Notes under the pieces: model-generated
What the model saw: the letters and a program-made list of their open reading frames with translations, nothing else
Told to the model about the DNA's origin: nothing
Database searches by the model: none
Position numbers and translations under genes: made by a program
In this document: positions 21,556 through 31,832 of the stretch, piece by piece
How the letters are laid out: each line of letters starts with the position of its first letter
Position numbering within the stretch: position 1 is the first letter of the stretch
Source of the DNA: Miscanthus floridulus
Lineage: Eukaryota > Streptophyta > Magnoliopsida > Poales > Poaceae
DNA: 64,000 nucleotides
Assembly (NCBI RefSeq): GCF_019320115.1
Contig: NC_089595.1
Coordinates: forward strand, 107,772,158-107,836,157
Direction: 5' to 3'

Positions 21556-22582
21556 TCGCTCGACGAACAGCTCGTCCTCGAGTTAGAAGCTTGGATAGCG
21601 GTCGATGAAGCTTTCGAGGTCTTCCCAGGTGGCCGATGCTGTGGGCTCGCCTTGCCAATGTACCAGCACCTGCCGCACGCCCCTGGCCAAACGAGTGCGT
21701 GTGGCGCGCTCTAGAATCAGCTACGTCGCACCGTGGTGGGTGGGGGGCAGCGCTGGCGGTGTTGCTGGTGGCGTCCCCATAAACTTCTTCAGCAGGCCGA
21801 CGTGGAACACATCGTGCAGCCGGGCACGAGGTGGAAGCTCGAGGTGGTAGGCGACGTCGTTGATGATGGCTGTGACGCGGTATGGCCCTAGAAGCGGTGG
21901 TGGAGGCGCAGCCAGACCCAGTCCCCCACAGTGTAGCGGACGTCACGGTGGTGCTTGTCGTAGAAGCGCTTGTAGACCGTCTGAGCTTGCTCTAGGCGAG
22001 CGCATGCGTCCGTGAGGAGCTCATCACTTTCAACCATGCTTTTGGCCACTACAGCCACCCGTGTCTCGCCTAGCTCATAGGAGCGGATGGAGGGGGGCTC
22101 ACAGCCATAGACCACCCGGAATGGCGTGTCCTTGAGCGCAAACTGGAACGCCGTGTTGTAGATGTATTCAGCCCAGGGCAGCTAGCGCAGCCAGCACAAC
22201 CATTGGCGAGGGCGATCCCCACTGAGGCAGCGGAGGTACATGACGATGACTTTGTTGGCGCCTCCGTCTGGCCATCAGACTGGGGATGAAAAGCTGTCGT
22301 CATGTGCAGCTTAGTTCCAGTGAGCCGCATCAACTCCTTCCAGAAGATGGAAGTGAACACCAACACCGGATCTCTGTCCGAGACAATGGACTGAGGGACC
22401 CCATGGAGGCGGACGATGTCAGTGAAGAAGACCTGTGCCACTGATTCCGCCGAGTAGGGGTGAGCCAGCGGAATGAAGTGACAGTACTTACTGAAACGAT
22501 CAACGACCGTGAGGATGACTGATTTGCCGCCAACGCGGGGCAGCGCTTCGATGAAGTCCATTCCGATGTCGCCCCAGACCAT
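21556..22582 (-). pseudogene. Reina-like integrase core and C-terminal chromodomain-like end
   Basis: The minus strand reads VWGDIGMDFIEALP, VVDRFSKYCHFIPL, HGVPQSIVSDRDPVF-like and FHPQSDGQTE, the DDE integrase core. Later frames give [11 protein letters not shown] and a chromodomain-like LVHWQGEP and ATWEDLESF, an in-frame stop, then LEDELFVE. At least two frameshifts and one stop interrupt it. The solo LTR at 22590 cuts it from its zinc-binding N-terminus (about 25000-25230). Confidence 0.75.
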
Positions 22583-23436
22583 GGTCAGGTGAAAGGTCCT
22601 TGTTGGTTTTGGTAATTGAGTGACAACCTAGGTGGACTAATTGTGTTTATGTGAGATACACAGGTGATTAGTCCACAGGTACATGTGTATGAGCAACATA
22701 TGCCATGGAAGTGAAAATGGCTTGGAGATGTTGCAAAGCTCACACATGTGATGATGAAGGAGCTTATTGCACATGAGACATGACATTGAGTCATGTGATC
22801 AAGGTGGAGAAGATCAAGACATGACTTGGCTTGATGGACCGGTTGCAAGCGTGAAGGGCAAGTCGAAGGCTTTGGAGTGATGGACCGCGTGGCGGTGAAG
22901 CTTGAGCAAGACTTGGCGCCGATGGACGATGGCAACGGTGAAGAGCAAGTAGAGTCAAGATCGATGAACCAATATGATCATGTGATGATATGAAGTGGAT
23001 CATATCATTGTTGATCGTGTTGGTGCATGTGTTGCATCGACATTGAAGGAGATGGAATGGAATGCGCAAGGCAAAGGTATAACCTAGGGTATTTCATTTC
23101 ACCGGTCATAGGTGTGTAGAGAAGTTTATGACCGGGTTTAGGATAGATGGCCGTACTATCAAGAGGGGCAAACTTGTTTGCATATCGGTCATCTAGTGCC
23201 ACTCGAGTGATCTAACTTTGCATTGTCGCTAGGATCGAGTGGCGTGGCAAGTTGAGTGGCTAACATCCTTTGGGAAATGATTGTGAAATGCTAACACACA
23301 TACACATGATGGTGTACACTTGGTGGTGTTGGCACATTTACAAAGGAGGTGGCGCTTTCGGGAAAATAGAATGTCTATTTTCTATTGCGCCGGATGCAAA
23401 TTCTTGTGGTTAGCACACTTGAGCAAGGGTGAAGAG

Positions 23437-23870
23437 AATGGAGGAGATGCCAGCGTCGGTCAAGTGACCGAACGCTGGATCCAAAAGCACCGGACGCTGC
23501 CTGCCTGCGTCCGGTCACGCTGACGTGGAGTGACGCTGGCGTCGGTCAACTGACCGGACGCTGGGTCTGAAAGCACCGGACGCTGGCGGGCTGCGTCCGG
23601 TCAGGCTGACGTACGGTGACGCAGTAGCTGGAGTGTGACCGGACGCTGGCTGCGTCCGATCAAGTGTGACTGGACGCGTCCGGTCGAGGTCGGTACCTTA
23701 CTGGAAACGACCGGACGCTGGGGGTTCAGCGTCCGGTCAGTTGAATCTGCTACGTCCGGTCAGGTCAAGTGACCGTTGGAGTCGGGACACGTGGCCGTCT
23801 GCGGGCGACTGGACGCTGAGGTCCAGCGTCCGGTCAACACGACCGGAGCGTCCGGTCGGCCCGACCGTTG
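23437..23870. repeat. Array of CCGGACGC / GCGTCCGG motifs in the solo LTR
   Basis: At least a dozen occurrences of gaccggacgctg or its inverse cagcgtccggtc, in both orientations at irregular spacing, immediately upstream of the TATA box. Opposed copies could pair into hairpins. Confidence 0.75.
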
Positions 23871-23908
23871 CCCAGTGAAGGGGTAACGGCTAGTTTAGCC
23901 CTTGGGGC

Positions 23909-23916
23909 TATAAATA
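23909..23916 (+). promoter_or_regulatory. TATA box of the solo LTR
   Basis: gctataaatagaag follows the GC-rich motif array, the expected U3 position. Confidence 0.6.
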
Positions 23917-25002
23917 GAAGTGGCCTTCGGCCATGGCTGGTGCTGAGCACCTCAAGGGACTTAGTGTCCATGTTTGTGAGTGCTTGGGAGCCCTCCATCA
24001 CACATATACTTGATAGTGATCATCCGATTGTGTGAGTGAGCGATTCTAGTGCGATTGCATCGTGAGGTTGCATCGAGTGGCACTAGGTGATCGAGTTGCA
24101 AGCCAGTGGTGCTTGTTACTCTTGGAGGTTGCCACCTCCTAGACGGCTTGGTGGTGGTCTCCGTCGAAGCGCGCAAGAAGCTTGTGCGGCGCTCCGGAGA
24201 AGTGCTTGTGAGGGGCACTTGTGCTCGCCCCGCGGGAGTCGCGAAGAGCAACATTAGTAAAGCGTGTCATTGAGCTACCCTCACTCAAGGGGTAGGTTCT
24301 TGCGGCGCCCGACGTGCAGGCTTGGCGGGTGATGCCAATTAGCCGCCGAACCACCAAGTGAGCGGTCGACACAACGGGGACTAGCGTGTTGGCAAACACG
24401 TGAACCTCGGGAGAAAAATCATCGTGTCAACCTTGTTCTTCCCGTTGGTTTGCATCTCCGTTACACAAGCTTGCGTTTACTTTCATATACATTAAGCTTG
24501 TGTTGTTGCTTTTGTAATTAGTTAGCTTGTGTAGCTTGCTAGTTACCTTCATGCTTGTGTAGCATAGAAGTAGCTCCCTTGCGTGGCTAATTTGGTTTAT
24601 GTAACCTTGTTAGTCACATTACTTAGTTTGTGTAGCTAAGTAATTGCGCTCTCTAATTTGGCATTGGTTGCCTTGTTATTGAGCATTGCTAGTGAGCTTA
24701 GTTGGCTTTGTGCTTTTGCTTACTAGCATGTGTAGGAGCTCCCCTGTAGCTTAAAGTACTAGTGGCATAGGTTTGTGTGACCTTGCTTCTAGAATTGGTT
24801 AGGAGAGCTATAGCTAGCCCGGCACCTTTGTTGCTTGATTAGTATCTTTGCAAGGTGCTAGTGAACATAGATAGAGGGGTGTAGTCTTGGCTAGACCGAT
24901 AGTTTTAATTCCGCACTTGTTTCGGTTAGCCAACGTGATTAAGTTTTAAAAAGGGACTATTCACCCCCCCTCTAGTCGCCATCTCGACCCTTCATCAGGA
25001 CA

Positions 25003-26940
25003 GGCAGCGGAAGAAGTAGGCCCGCTAGATGTAGGTGTTCAGACTTGTTGTGTTGGCAGGTCGCGCAAGCCTTGATGTAGTCCTGAACCACCTTGTGAAG
25101 GTTGGGGTTTCAGAAATTGCGATGCAGCCGGTGAAGGGTGCGCTGGACGCCATCATGGCCTTCGTCGTGCACTGCAGCGAGGAGTTCCTAGAGGAGAGGG
25201 GCGCCAGGCGGGATGTAGAGGCGCCCCTAGAACGCCACCAGTCCATCAGCGAGGGACCAAGGAGCCACACGCTGATTGGAGACGATTTCATCCCTGATTG
25301 CAACCAGCGTGGGGTCCTGGTCAGTGGCTTTGCGGAGGCGGTCGATGAAGTCAAACCGAGGTCTGAAGATGACGAGGACCGCTATTTCCTCGGTGTCGTG
25401 GTGGGACAGCGCATCTGCCACCGTGTTGGTGCTGCCTGCTTGTACTCAACCGAGAAATCGAAGCCCAACAGCTTGCGCACCCAATGGTGTTGGGGAATGG
25501 TAGCCAAGCGCTGATCCAATAGGAATTTAAGACTATAGTGGTCAGTCCTTACCAGAAAATGTCGCCCCCATAAGTGTGGCTGCCAATGTCGGATGGCGAG
25601 GACAAGGCCGATGAGTTCCCATTCATATGCCACCAATGACTGATGGCGTGGTGCCACTGGGCGGCTGAAGAAAGCCACCGGGTGTTGGCCTTGGAGAAGG
25701 ACGACGCCAAACCCATAGGTGGAGGCATCGCACTCCACGACGAAGGGTTGCTCGAAGTCGGGGAGGGCCAACACGGGCGCTGTGGTGACTGCCTTCTTGA
25801 GAGAGGAGAACGCCCGGCTAGCTGCCTCTGTCCAGGTGAACCCCTCTTTTTTGAGCAGGGCTATCAGTGGTGTTGCTATAGTGCCAAACTCTTTGATGAA
25901 CTTGCGGTAATAGCTTGCCATGCCTAGGAAACCGCGGACTGCGTGCGCTGATCGTGGGGTAGGCCAGTCTGCTACCGCCTAGACCTTGTCAGGGTCCATG
26001 GCCACCCCAACAGCGGAGATGATATGCCCCAGGTAGGAGATGGAGTCAACGTCGAAAGCGCACTTGGAGCGCTTGACGAAGGGGCGATGTTGGTGAAGCA
26101 TGGAGAGGACAGCGCGGACGTGGCGCAGGTGCTCCGCAAGCGAGCCACTGTAGTTCAGAATATCATCGAAGAAGACGAGGACGAAGCGGCACAAGAAGGG
26201 GCGCAACACATTGTTCATCAGCGCCTGAAATGTGGCCGGGGCATTGCACAACCCAAATGGCATCATGAGGAACTCATAGAGGCCATCGTGAGTCTGGAAC
26301 ACCGTCTTCTCCACATCAGTGGGGTTCATGCGGACTTGATGGTAGCCGGAACGTAGGTCGAGCTTGGTGAAGTAGCGAGCACCATGCAACTCATCCAAGA
26401 CTGTCCACCTTCTTGACCAGCAACATAGGGGACGAGAACGCCGAGTTGCTGCGCTAGATCAGCCCCTATGCCAGCATGGTGGAGCACTGACGCTCTAGTT
26501 CATCCTTGTGGGAGGCGAGGTAGCGGCAGGGGTGGACAGCCACCAATGAGGACCCTAAGACAAGGTTGATGCAGTGGTCCCGGGATCGTGGTGGCAGCAT
26601 GCCGGTGGGTTCGACGAAGACAGAGCTGAACTCATCCAGCAAGGTCGGAAGAAGGTCGGCGTTGCTGCATGCCCGTAGAGAGAGGCTGACTGGCCCGGCG
26701 ATGCCCTGCCAGCAGACACGATGATCCCAGTGCCAGAACAACATGGTGAGCGCTCTAAAATCCCAAAGGATTGGCCCGAGGGTGGCCAACCAGTGGGTGC
26801 CGAGGATGACGTCATAGCCAGCTAGCGGCAGGGTGAAGAAGTCAGTGGAGAAGGTCTCGCTATCGATGGAGAAGGACGCTGTGCGGTACATGCCGAGGCA
26901 TGACATGCACTCCCCATTGGCCATCGTCACCTTCATGTTG
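25003..26940 (-). pseudogene. Reina-like protease, reverse transcriptase, RNase H and integrase zinc finger
   Basis: In minus orientation, from 26940 down: a protease-flank region (GYDVILGTHWL), RT with [27 protein letters not shown] and the catalytic FFDDIL, RNase H with VVECDASTYGFG and HWQPHLWGRHF, then the integrase zinc finger with CATCQ. Stops at several points and a frame change near 26400 make it non-functional. The breaks lie outside the catalytic motifs. Confidence 0.8.
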
Positions 26941-28144
26941 CCACGAGAGAGGAGCTAAAGCGAAGTGTGTGCTACGGCTTCTTCGGAGACAAAATTGTGT
27001 GTCGAGCCAGAGTTGATGAGCGCGAGGAGGGAGGCACCGCCCAGCTAGATACGCACTTGCATTGTTTCACTGGTGCGGACGCCAGCGATGGCGTGCAACG
27101 AGATGTGCGGATTGACCATCTCAGCTGCAACCACGTCCTTATTGGCCTAGACATCTTCAACTTCATCTTCTTCAGCTAGGTCAAGGAGAAAAATGCGCTG
27201 GCAGACCTAGTTGTGACCCCGACCAAATTTTTCATTGTAGTTGAAGTAGAGACCAATGCAATGGCGTTCCTCCATCTCGGTCCGCGAAAGACGCTTTACC
27301 TAGCGGCCTTCGATGGAGACCATGGAGGATCTAGTTCTGGTCGGGGGAGCAGGGAGCGCCAGCTGAGGGGGCGGCCCTATGAGGAGGCCACGTGCCGGTG
27401 CCCATGGTGGAGCAAGCAGTGATGCGGCCACCCCAACGTATTGCTCGTGTTGCTCTAGTTTGCGGGCGAGGCTCATGGCGACGATGAGGGATTGTGGATT
27501 GTGGATCTCGACATCGAGGCTGAGTGGTGGCTGGAGTCCCACCGTGAAGGCCTCGATGCGCTGAGCCTCCGTCAGGGTGCCAACGTGGGGTAGCAAAACC
27601 TTGAACCGGTCCTAATACCCGAAGACCGAGCTGGGTTCGCTTGTAGGCCATCAGTTCACCCAGCGGATTGGACCAGATCGGTGGCCCGAAACAAAGGTTC
27701 AGCAATTCAGAGAAACACCGCATAGGATGGAGTGCCCTCATCTTGCTACACCTAGAGGTACCACATCGGGGCACCAGGCTCTAGGTTGTATGATGCCATC
27801 CACACTTGTTCCTCCATCGCAATGCGCTGCTGATGAAAATATGACTCACAATGGTTTAGGCAGGCCAGCGGATCAAACTTCGCATCAAATTTGGGGAAGT
27901 CGGGCTTCTAGAACCGAGGCGGTCGATCACCCATTTGGTTGCTAGAACCTTGGGAGCCTGAGAAGGATGCTGCTAGTTGGTCTTGTTGTAGGGCTGCCAC
28001 CTGCCTTTGGAGGGTGTTGATGGAGGCATTCATGGAGGTGGTCAAGTCCTGGATCAACTTGGCTAGATCAACTGTTGATGGTTCAGCCATGGTTGAGGAT
28101 ATGGAGGCGTCTGAGTTGGATGGTGAGGCTAGGGTGGGAGGCAT
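26941..28144 (-). pseudogene. Reina-like gag (and protease start)
   Basis: ATG at 28144 (minus) begins MPPTLASPSNSDAS, followed by a coiled-coil-like LIQDLTTSMNASINTLQRQVAALQQ. Past a stop come KFDPLACLNHCESYF, IEAFTVGLQPPL and a degenerate zinc-knuckle region, then SGSTHNFVS (protease DSG changed to NSG). Multiple in-frame stops. Confidence 0.7.
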
Positions 28145-28212
28145 GGTGGTGGCTGGAGGGGGTGGTGGTGGCTTAGCAGCGGATGCAGAACGCCTGGAAG
28201 CCGATACCAAGT

Positions 28213-28523
28213 TGTCAGCAGCGTTGGTGCCCAAGACAACAGGTCCCCAACTCCGGAGTTCATAGGTAGATTGGGGACTGGTGCTGGGATTCTTCCTTGA
28301 ACGCCCTATGGTGAAAGGGGGTGAGATTAAGAGCAGCAAAGGTAGACTAGGAGATAACTCATTTCTTGATTGATTCATCATAAGCTGATTATAGAATATA
28401 TAGAGCAGCCCCAACTCCTGGGTGCCCTGCTTTGGTCTCTTCGTTTCTCTCCCCATTAAACATTATCTCATTACTCTAATCCCTTCCCCATAAACCTTAA
28501 TTGCTACCGACTACAACTGGTAC
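28213..28523 (-). repeat. 5' LTR of the Reina-like element (first part, split by a Tat LTR)
   Basis: Starts TGTCAGCAGCG and runs to ctggtac, where a Tat-type solo LTR was inserted. The remaining ~80 bp of this LTR are at 29738-29816 and end CATCACA. Confidence 0.8.
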
Positions 28524-29732
28524 TATCGGTGTTTTGAGTTACCACCGATGAGTAAATTTCTAGTATTGCGTGTTTGGCTCGGATGGTGTGCTTAGAGGAC
28601 ACGAGGTTTATACTGGTTCGGACTAAAAGTCCCTACGTCTAGTTCATCACCACCACTTGTGTTACTAGCACTAAAAGTTTGTAGTAGGGGTTACAAACAA
28701 GTGTGAGAGGGAAAGGATCCCAAGTCTCTGATGGAAGAAGTAAACGGGTGCTGAGAGCTCGATCGCTGCTCAGCCGTGTGTTCGTGTGTGTTTATCCCGT
28801 GGTTCAGTATTGTGCGGATCTGGATTGGATCAAATCTTCGATGGGTCGATTGATTGGTCCTGAATTGGATCCCTTTTATGGGACACCCTATTTTTCCTTT
28901 TATAGGCCAAGGGAAAGCGCGGGTTACAGCGAAGGAAAAAAGAAGAACGAGAGAGAGAAGAAGGCCTTCAGGATCATCGGGTCCTTCTTCTCCTTCATGC
29001 AGGTCCCACATGATCCTGTAGATGTCAACAAGGATAGCTCCATGTCGTGACCCTGTCCATTACTAGTGCCATGCATAGGGGTCATCTGCCGGTCATGGCA
29101 TTCCATCCCATCCCGGCAGACGTCGTGGTGAACTGATGCGACTATCATTGTTCGTATGAGGGTTATGCAGAACAACACCGACATGCCTGACGCTGTTCTT
29201 GATGTGAACCCTCAGGTATGGCCCATCATGGCCATGGGTTACATCGAGTCATGCCAGTCTCTTTCATGGTGTCAGAGTTTTGACCTAGACCCATACGCTT
29301 GGACCTAGAGTCGTTGGCAGAGGTATGGGTCCCCATCGGGCGAGACAAAGCATGAACCTAAGGGGTCAAGCGATGCGGAGCCCATGACCTTGGGGTCAGG
29401 CGAGGTGGAGCCCGCCCCCAGAGGTCGGGCGAGGCGAAGCCCATGGCTCGGGGTCGGGCGAGTCGGAGCCCGCACCCAAGGGGTCGGGTGAGGAGGAGCC
29501 CACGGCCTCGGGGTTGGGCGAGGCGGAGCTCGTGGCCTCAGGGTAGGGCGAGGCAGAGCCCACCCCTAGAGGTCGGGCGAGATGGAGATCGCAGCCTCGA
29601 GGTTAGACAAGGCAGAGCCCACGCACCTAGGGGTCGGTTGGGGCTGTAGTCGCTCTCTTGACTGCTCTGATGAATCAATGTTGATGACCATTAGCTCCTC
29701 CTCTTTGGATATCCTAGTATTGATCCCCGATA
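28524..29732 (-). mobile_element. Tat-type gypsy solo LTR inserted into the Reina LTR
   Basis: The plus strand runs from TATCGGTGTTTTGAG to GATCCCCGATA. It is homologous to the LTRs at 41329 and 43545, which begin TGTCAGTG/TGTCGGTG and (43545 copy) end CCCCGACA, so the terminal TG/CA have become TA/TA. It is flanked by GGTAC on both sides (28519-28523 and 29733-29737), a perfect 5-bp target duplication. The right half has many degenerate copies of a gtcgggcgaggcggagccc phrase every ~25-35 bp. Confidence 0.8.
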
Positions 29733-29821
29733 GGTACCTCTTTGGATGCCGCTCTGGCCCTTCTGGCCACATCTCAAGCCCTAGGACGCCTTTCATAATG
29801 GCGCCCCCACATCACATCTTT

Positions 29822-30467
29822 CCTATTTCATTGACCTCAGTCGTTAAGAAGGGGTTTTGGCTATCATCGCACAGTGTATGTAGTAGAGTGCTTTATGTCA
29901 ATGCTTGCATGATCTTCTCCCACATAAAATTGGCTTAGAATAATTGTGCCATCTCCATGGTGGATCTAGAAAATCATAACTAAACATGTTACAGAAATTC
30001 ACTTGATTGACTCCTATTGCCTGTAGTTCCTACTGTTTCAATTTAGGAGTATTTTCTTCTATTCCTTAAACTTGCTTTGTTATTACTACGTTTTCACACC
30101 CCAAAAGATTTTACTAGAAAAACCACCGTCTTGTACAAATATATTTGGAACTAAATGCCATTATTTTTTTCAAAATACTAAATGTGGTCCTAAATGCCTT
30201 TGTTTAATTGGAAACCTATCATGTTCACCAACTAAGGTTACTCTTTGTGTTGATAGCGCACCCACATTGCTTTACATGGTGTATCTTATTTTGGCATTCA
30301 ACACAATATATGTCTCCTCTTCCCCTTTGTGCTACCGCTGCAAGCTTCTTCTTCTTCTTCTTTTGTTTCTTGATTGATGTGTATAGTCACATGTGTATTC
30401 TATATTGCAATAATTTCCCATTGTTGCTATTTGGGATGCTTGGGCATGTTATACCAGTTCAATAAAA
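29822..30467. other. Host or unknown segment, duplicated at 44806-45210
   Basis: Unique-looking AT-rich DNA between the Reina element and a Tat LTR remnant. It contains a (ctt)n run at about 30346-30362 and no recognised gene. The copy in the other unit lacks the 226 bp between two ttcac sequences (29998 and 30224). Confidence 0.5.
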
Positions 30468-30901
30468 AACCCAAGGGGTCAAACGAGGTGGAGCCTGCCC
30501 CTAGAGGTCGGGCGAGGCGAAGCCGTGGCTCGGGGTCGGGCGAGGCGGAGCTCGTGGGCTCGGGGTCAGACAAGGTGGAGCCCGCCCCTAGAGGTCAGGC
30601 GAGGCAAAGCCAGCGGCTCGAGGTTGGGCGAGGTGGAGCCCACACCCAAGGGGTCAGGCGAGGTGGAGCCCGCGGCCTCTGAGTCGAGCGAGGCGGAGCC
30701 CACCCCCAGAGGTCGGGCGAAACGGAGATCGTGGCCTCGAGGTCGGGCGAGGTGGAGCCCGCCCCCAGTGGTCGAGCGAGGCAGAGCCCATGCACCTAGG
30801 GGTTAGTTGGAGCTGTAGTTGTGCTCTTGACTGCTCGGATGAATCAATGTTGCTGACCATTAGCTCCTCCTCTTCGGGTACCCTAGTATTGGTCCCCAAC
30901 A
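30468..30901 (-). repeat. Truncated Tat 3' LTR
   Basis: From acccaaggggtc to tggtccccaaca, matching the last ~435 bp (plus-strand sense) of the 1.2-kb Tat LTR. Directly beyond it, gtagcccccgagcctac (30902-30918) is the polypurine tract on the minus strand, marking this as the 3' LTR of the element to the right. Confidence 0.7.
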
Positions 30902-31832
30902 GTAGCCCCCGAGCCTACGGAGGAGTAGAATTGGTGTGTCCTGGGGATGGCAATTCCCTTTGGTAATGATCAGAACCCTCGGGGGTATAGCCGTGAGATT
31001 TGGTGGGTCAGAAAAGGTCTTTCCTGATTCTGACCCCTATGGGGGTCTATCGTTCTATGACCGTGCATTCGGTCACCTTACGAGTCCAACTTTCCTCGAG
31101 CCCCGCCCGTAGTAGGTGTCCGATCAAGGGTTGACTCATCTTTGTGATCGTCTTCCCCCAAGCATTTTTCCTATAAAAACAGAGGGGCTGAGCCGTGCCA
31201 TGATTTTCCTTTATGGATGAATCATGGCCCTCGGTGAGCTATTAACGGGCTAGTCTGAGTGGGGCGCCGGCATCCCATTCAAGGCGGTCTGGCTTGGGTC
31301 AGCTGGTGACTGACTCTAGATTCTCAGCGGTCAATCCATATAGTTCTTGGGTTCGTTCGACCGGTCCCGAGGGCTCTCTGCCTTTCTTTGAGTTAAATCA
31401 TGGATCGTATCCGACCGAGACTCAAACATGGGCCAGGATGCCCACGACGCTCGTGCGCCCAGGTACTAGCTGCTAGCAGGCCCATTCCTTTCCACCCCTC
31501 ACTCTAAAGGTGCCCAGAGCGGTTGTCGAACCCGTCGGTGCACCAACCTTCGAACTCCTGGGCCTAGATGGGCTGTAGGAGCATCTTTAGCTCAATATCC
31601 CTCCTACCTATGATGGGTCATGGCCTGTTTGGGGAGGCGAAACGTTTAGCATGTTTTTTGAGGGACGGCCATAGGTTGCGTGTGCATGCCCTGCGACGAG
31701 ACGTGGTGACAGGTCATGGTAGGCGCGGAGATCTAGGCGGGCGGTTGGTTTTCTCATGCCCATCGCCCCTATAAAAGCAAAGGGTAGCCCTCCGTGTTTC
31801 ATACGCACGCATGCATCCTTACCTCCGCAGCC

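Larger units (their letters stand above)
22590..24994 (+). mobile_element. 2.4-kb solo LTR nested in the Reina integrase
   Basis: Begins TGAAAGGTCC, ends GACCCTTCA (TG...CA), and is flanked by the identical 5-mer TCAGG (22585-22589 and 24995-24999). It carries a TATAAATA box at 23909 and a long array of CCGGACGC motifs (23437-23860). There are no internal genes, so it is a product of LTR-LTR recombination. The beginning resembles copia SIRE/Maximus LTRs and the ending caccccccctctagtcgcc is very common in grasses. I leave the superfamily open. Confidence 0.85.
21159..29816 (-). mobile_element. Reina-like Ty3/gypsy chromovirus, with two nested insertions
   Basis: Full-length structure on the minus strand: 389-bp LTR at 21159-21547 and the matching LTR at 28213-28523 continued at 29738-29816. 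A 5-bp target duplication TCTTT occurs at 21154-21158 and 29817-29821. The PBS-like TGGTATCGG (minus, 28201-28209) lies beside the 5' LTR. A purine tract (minus, 21548-21561) lies directly before the 3' LTR. Net length without insertions is about 5.0 kb, normal for Reina. The order of gag, protease, RT, RNase H, integrase and chromodomain-like end is recognisable. Many stops and frameshifts show it is dead. Confidence 0.85.

Noticed and set aside
23437..23870. CRISPR-like array
   Set aside because: Repeats are short, in both orientations and irregularly spaced, within a plant LTR; there are no spacers of constant size and no cas genes.
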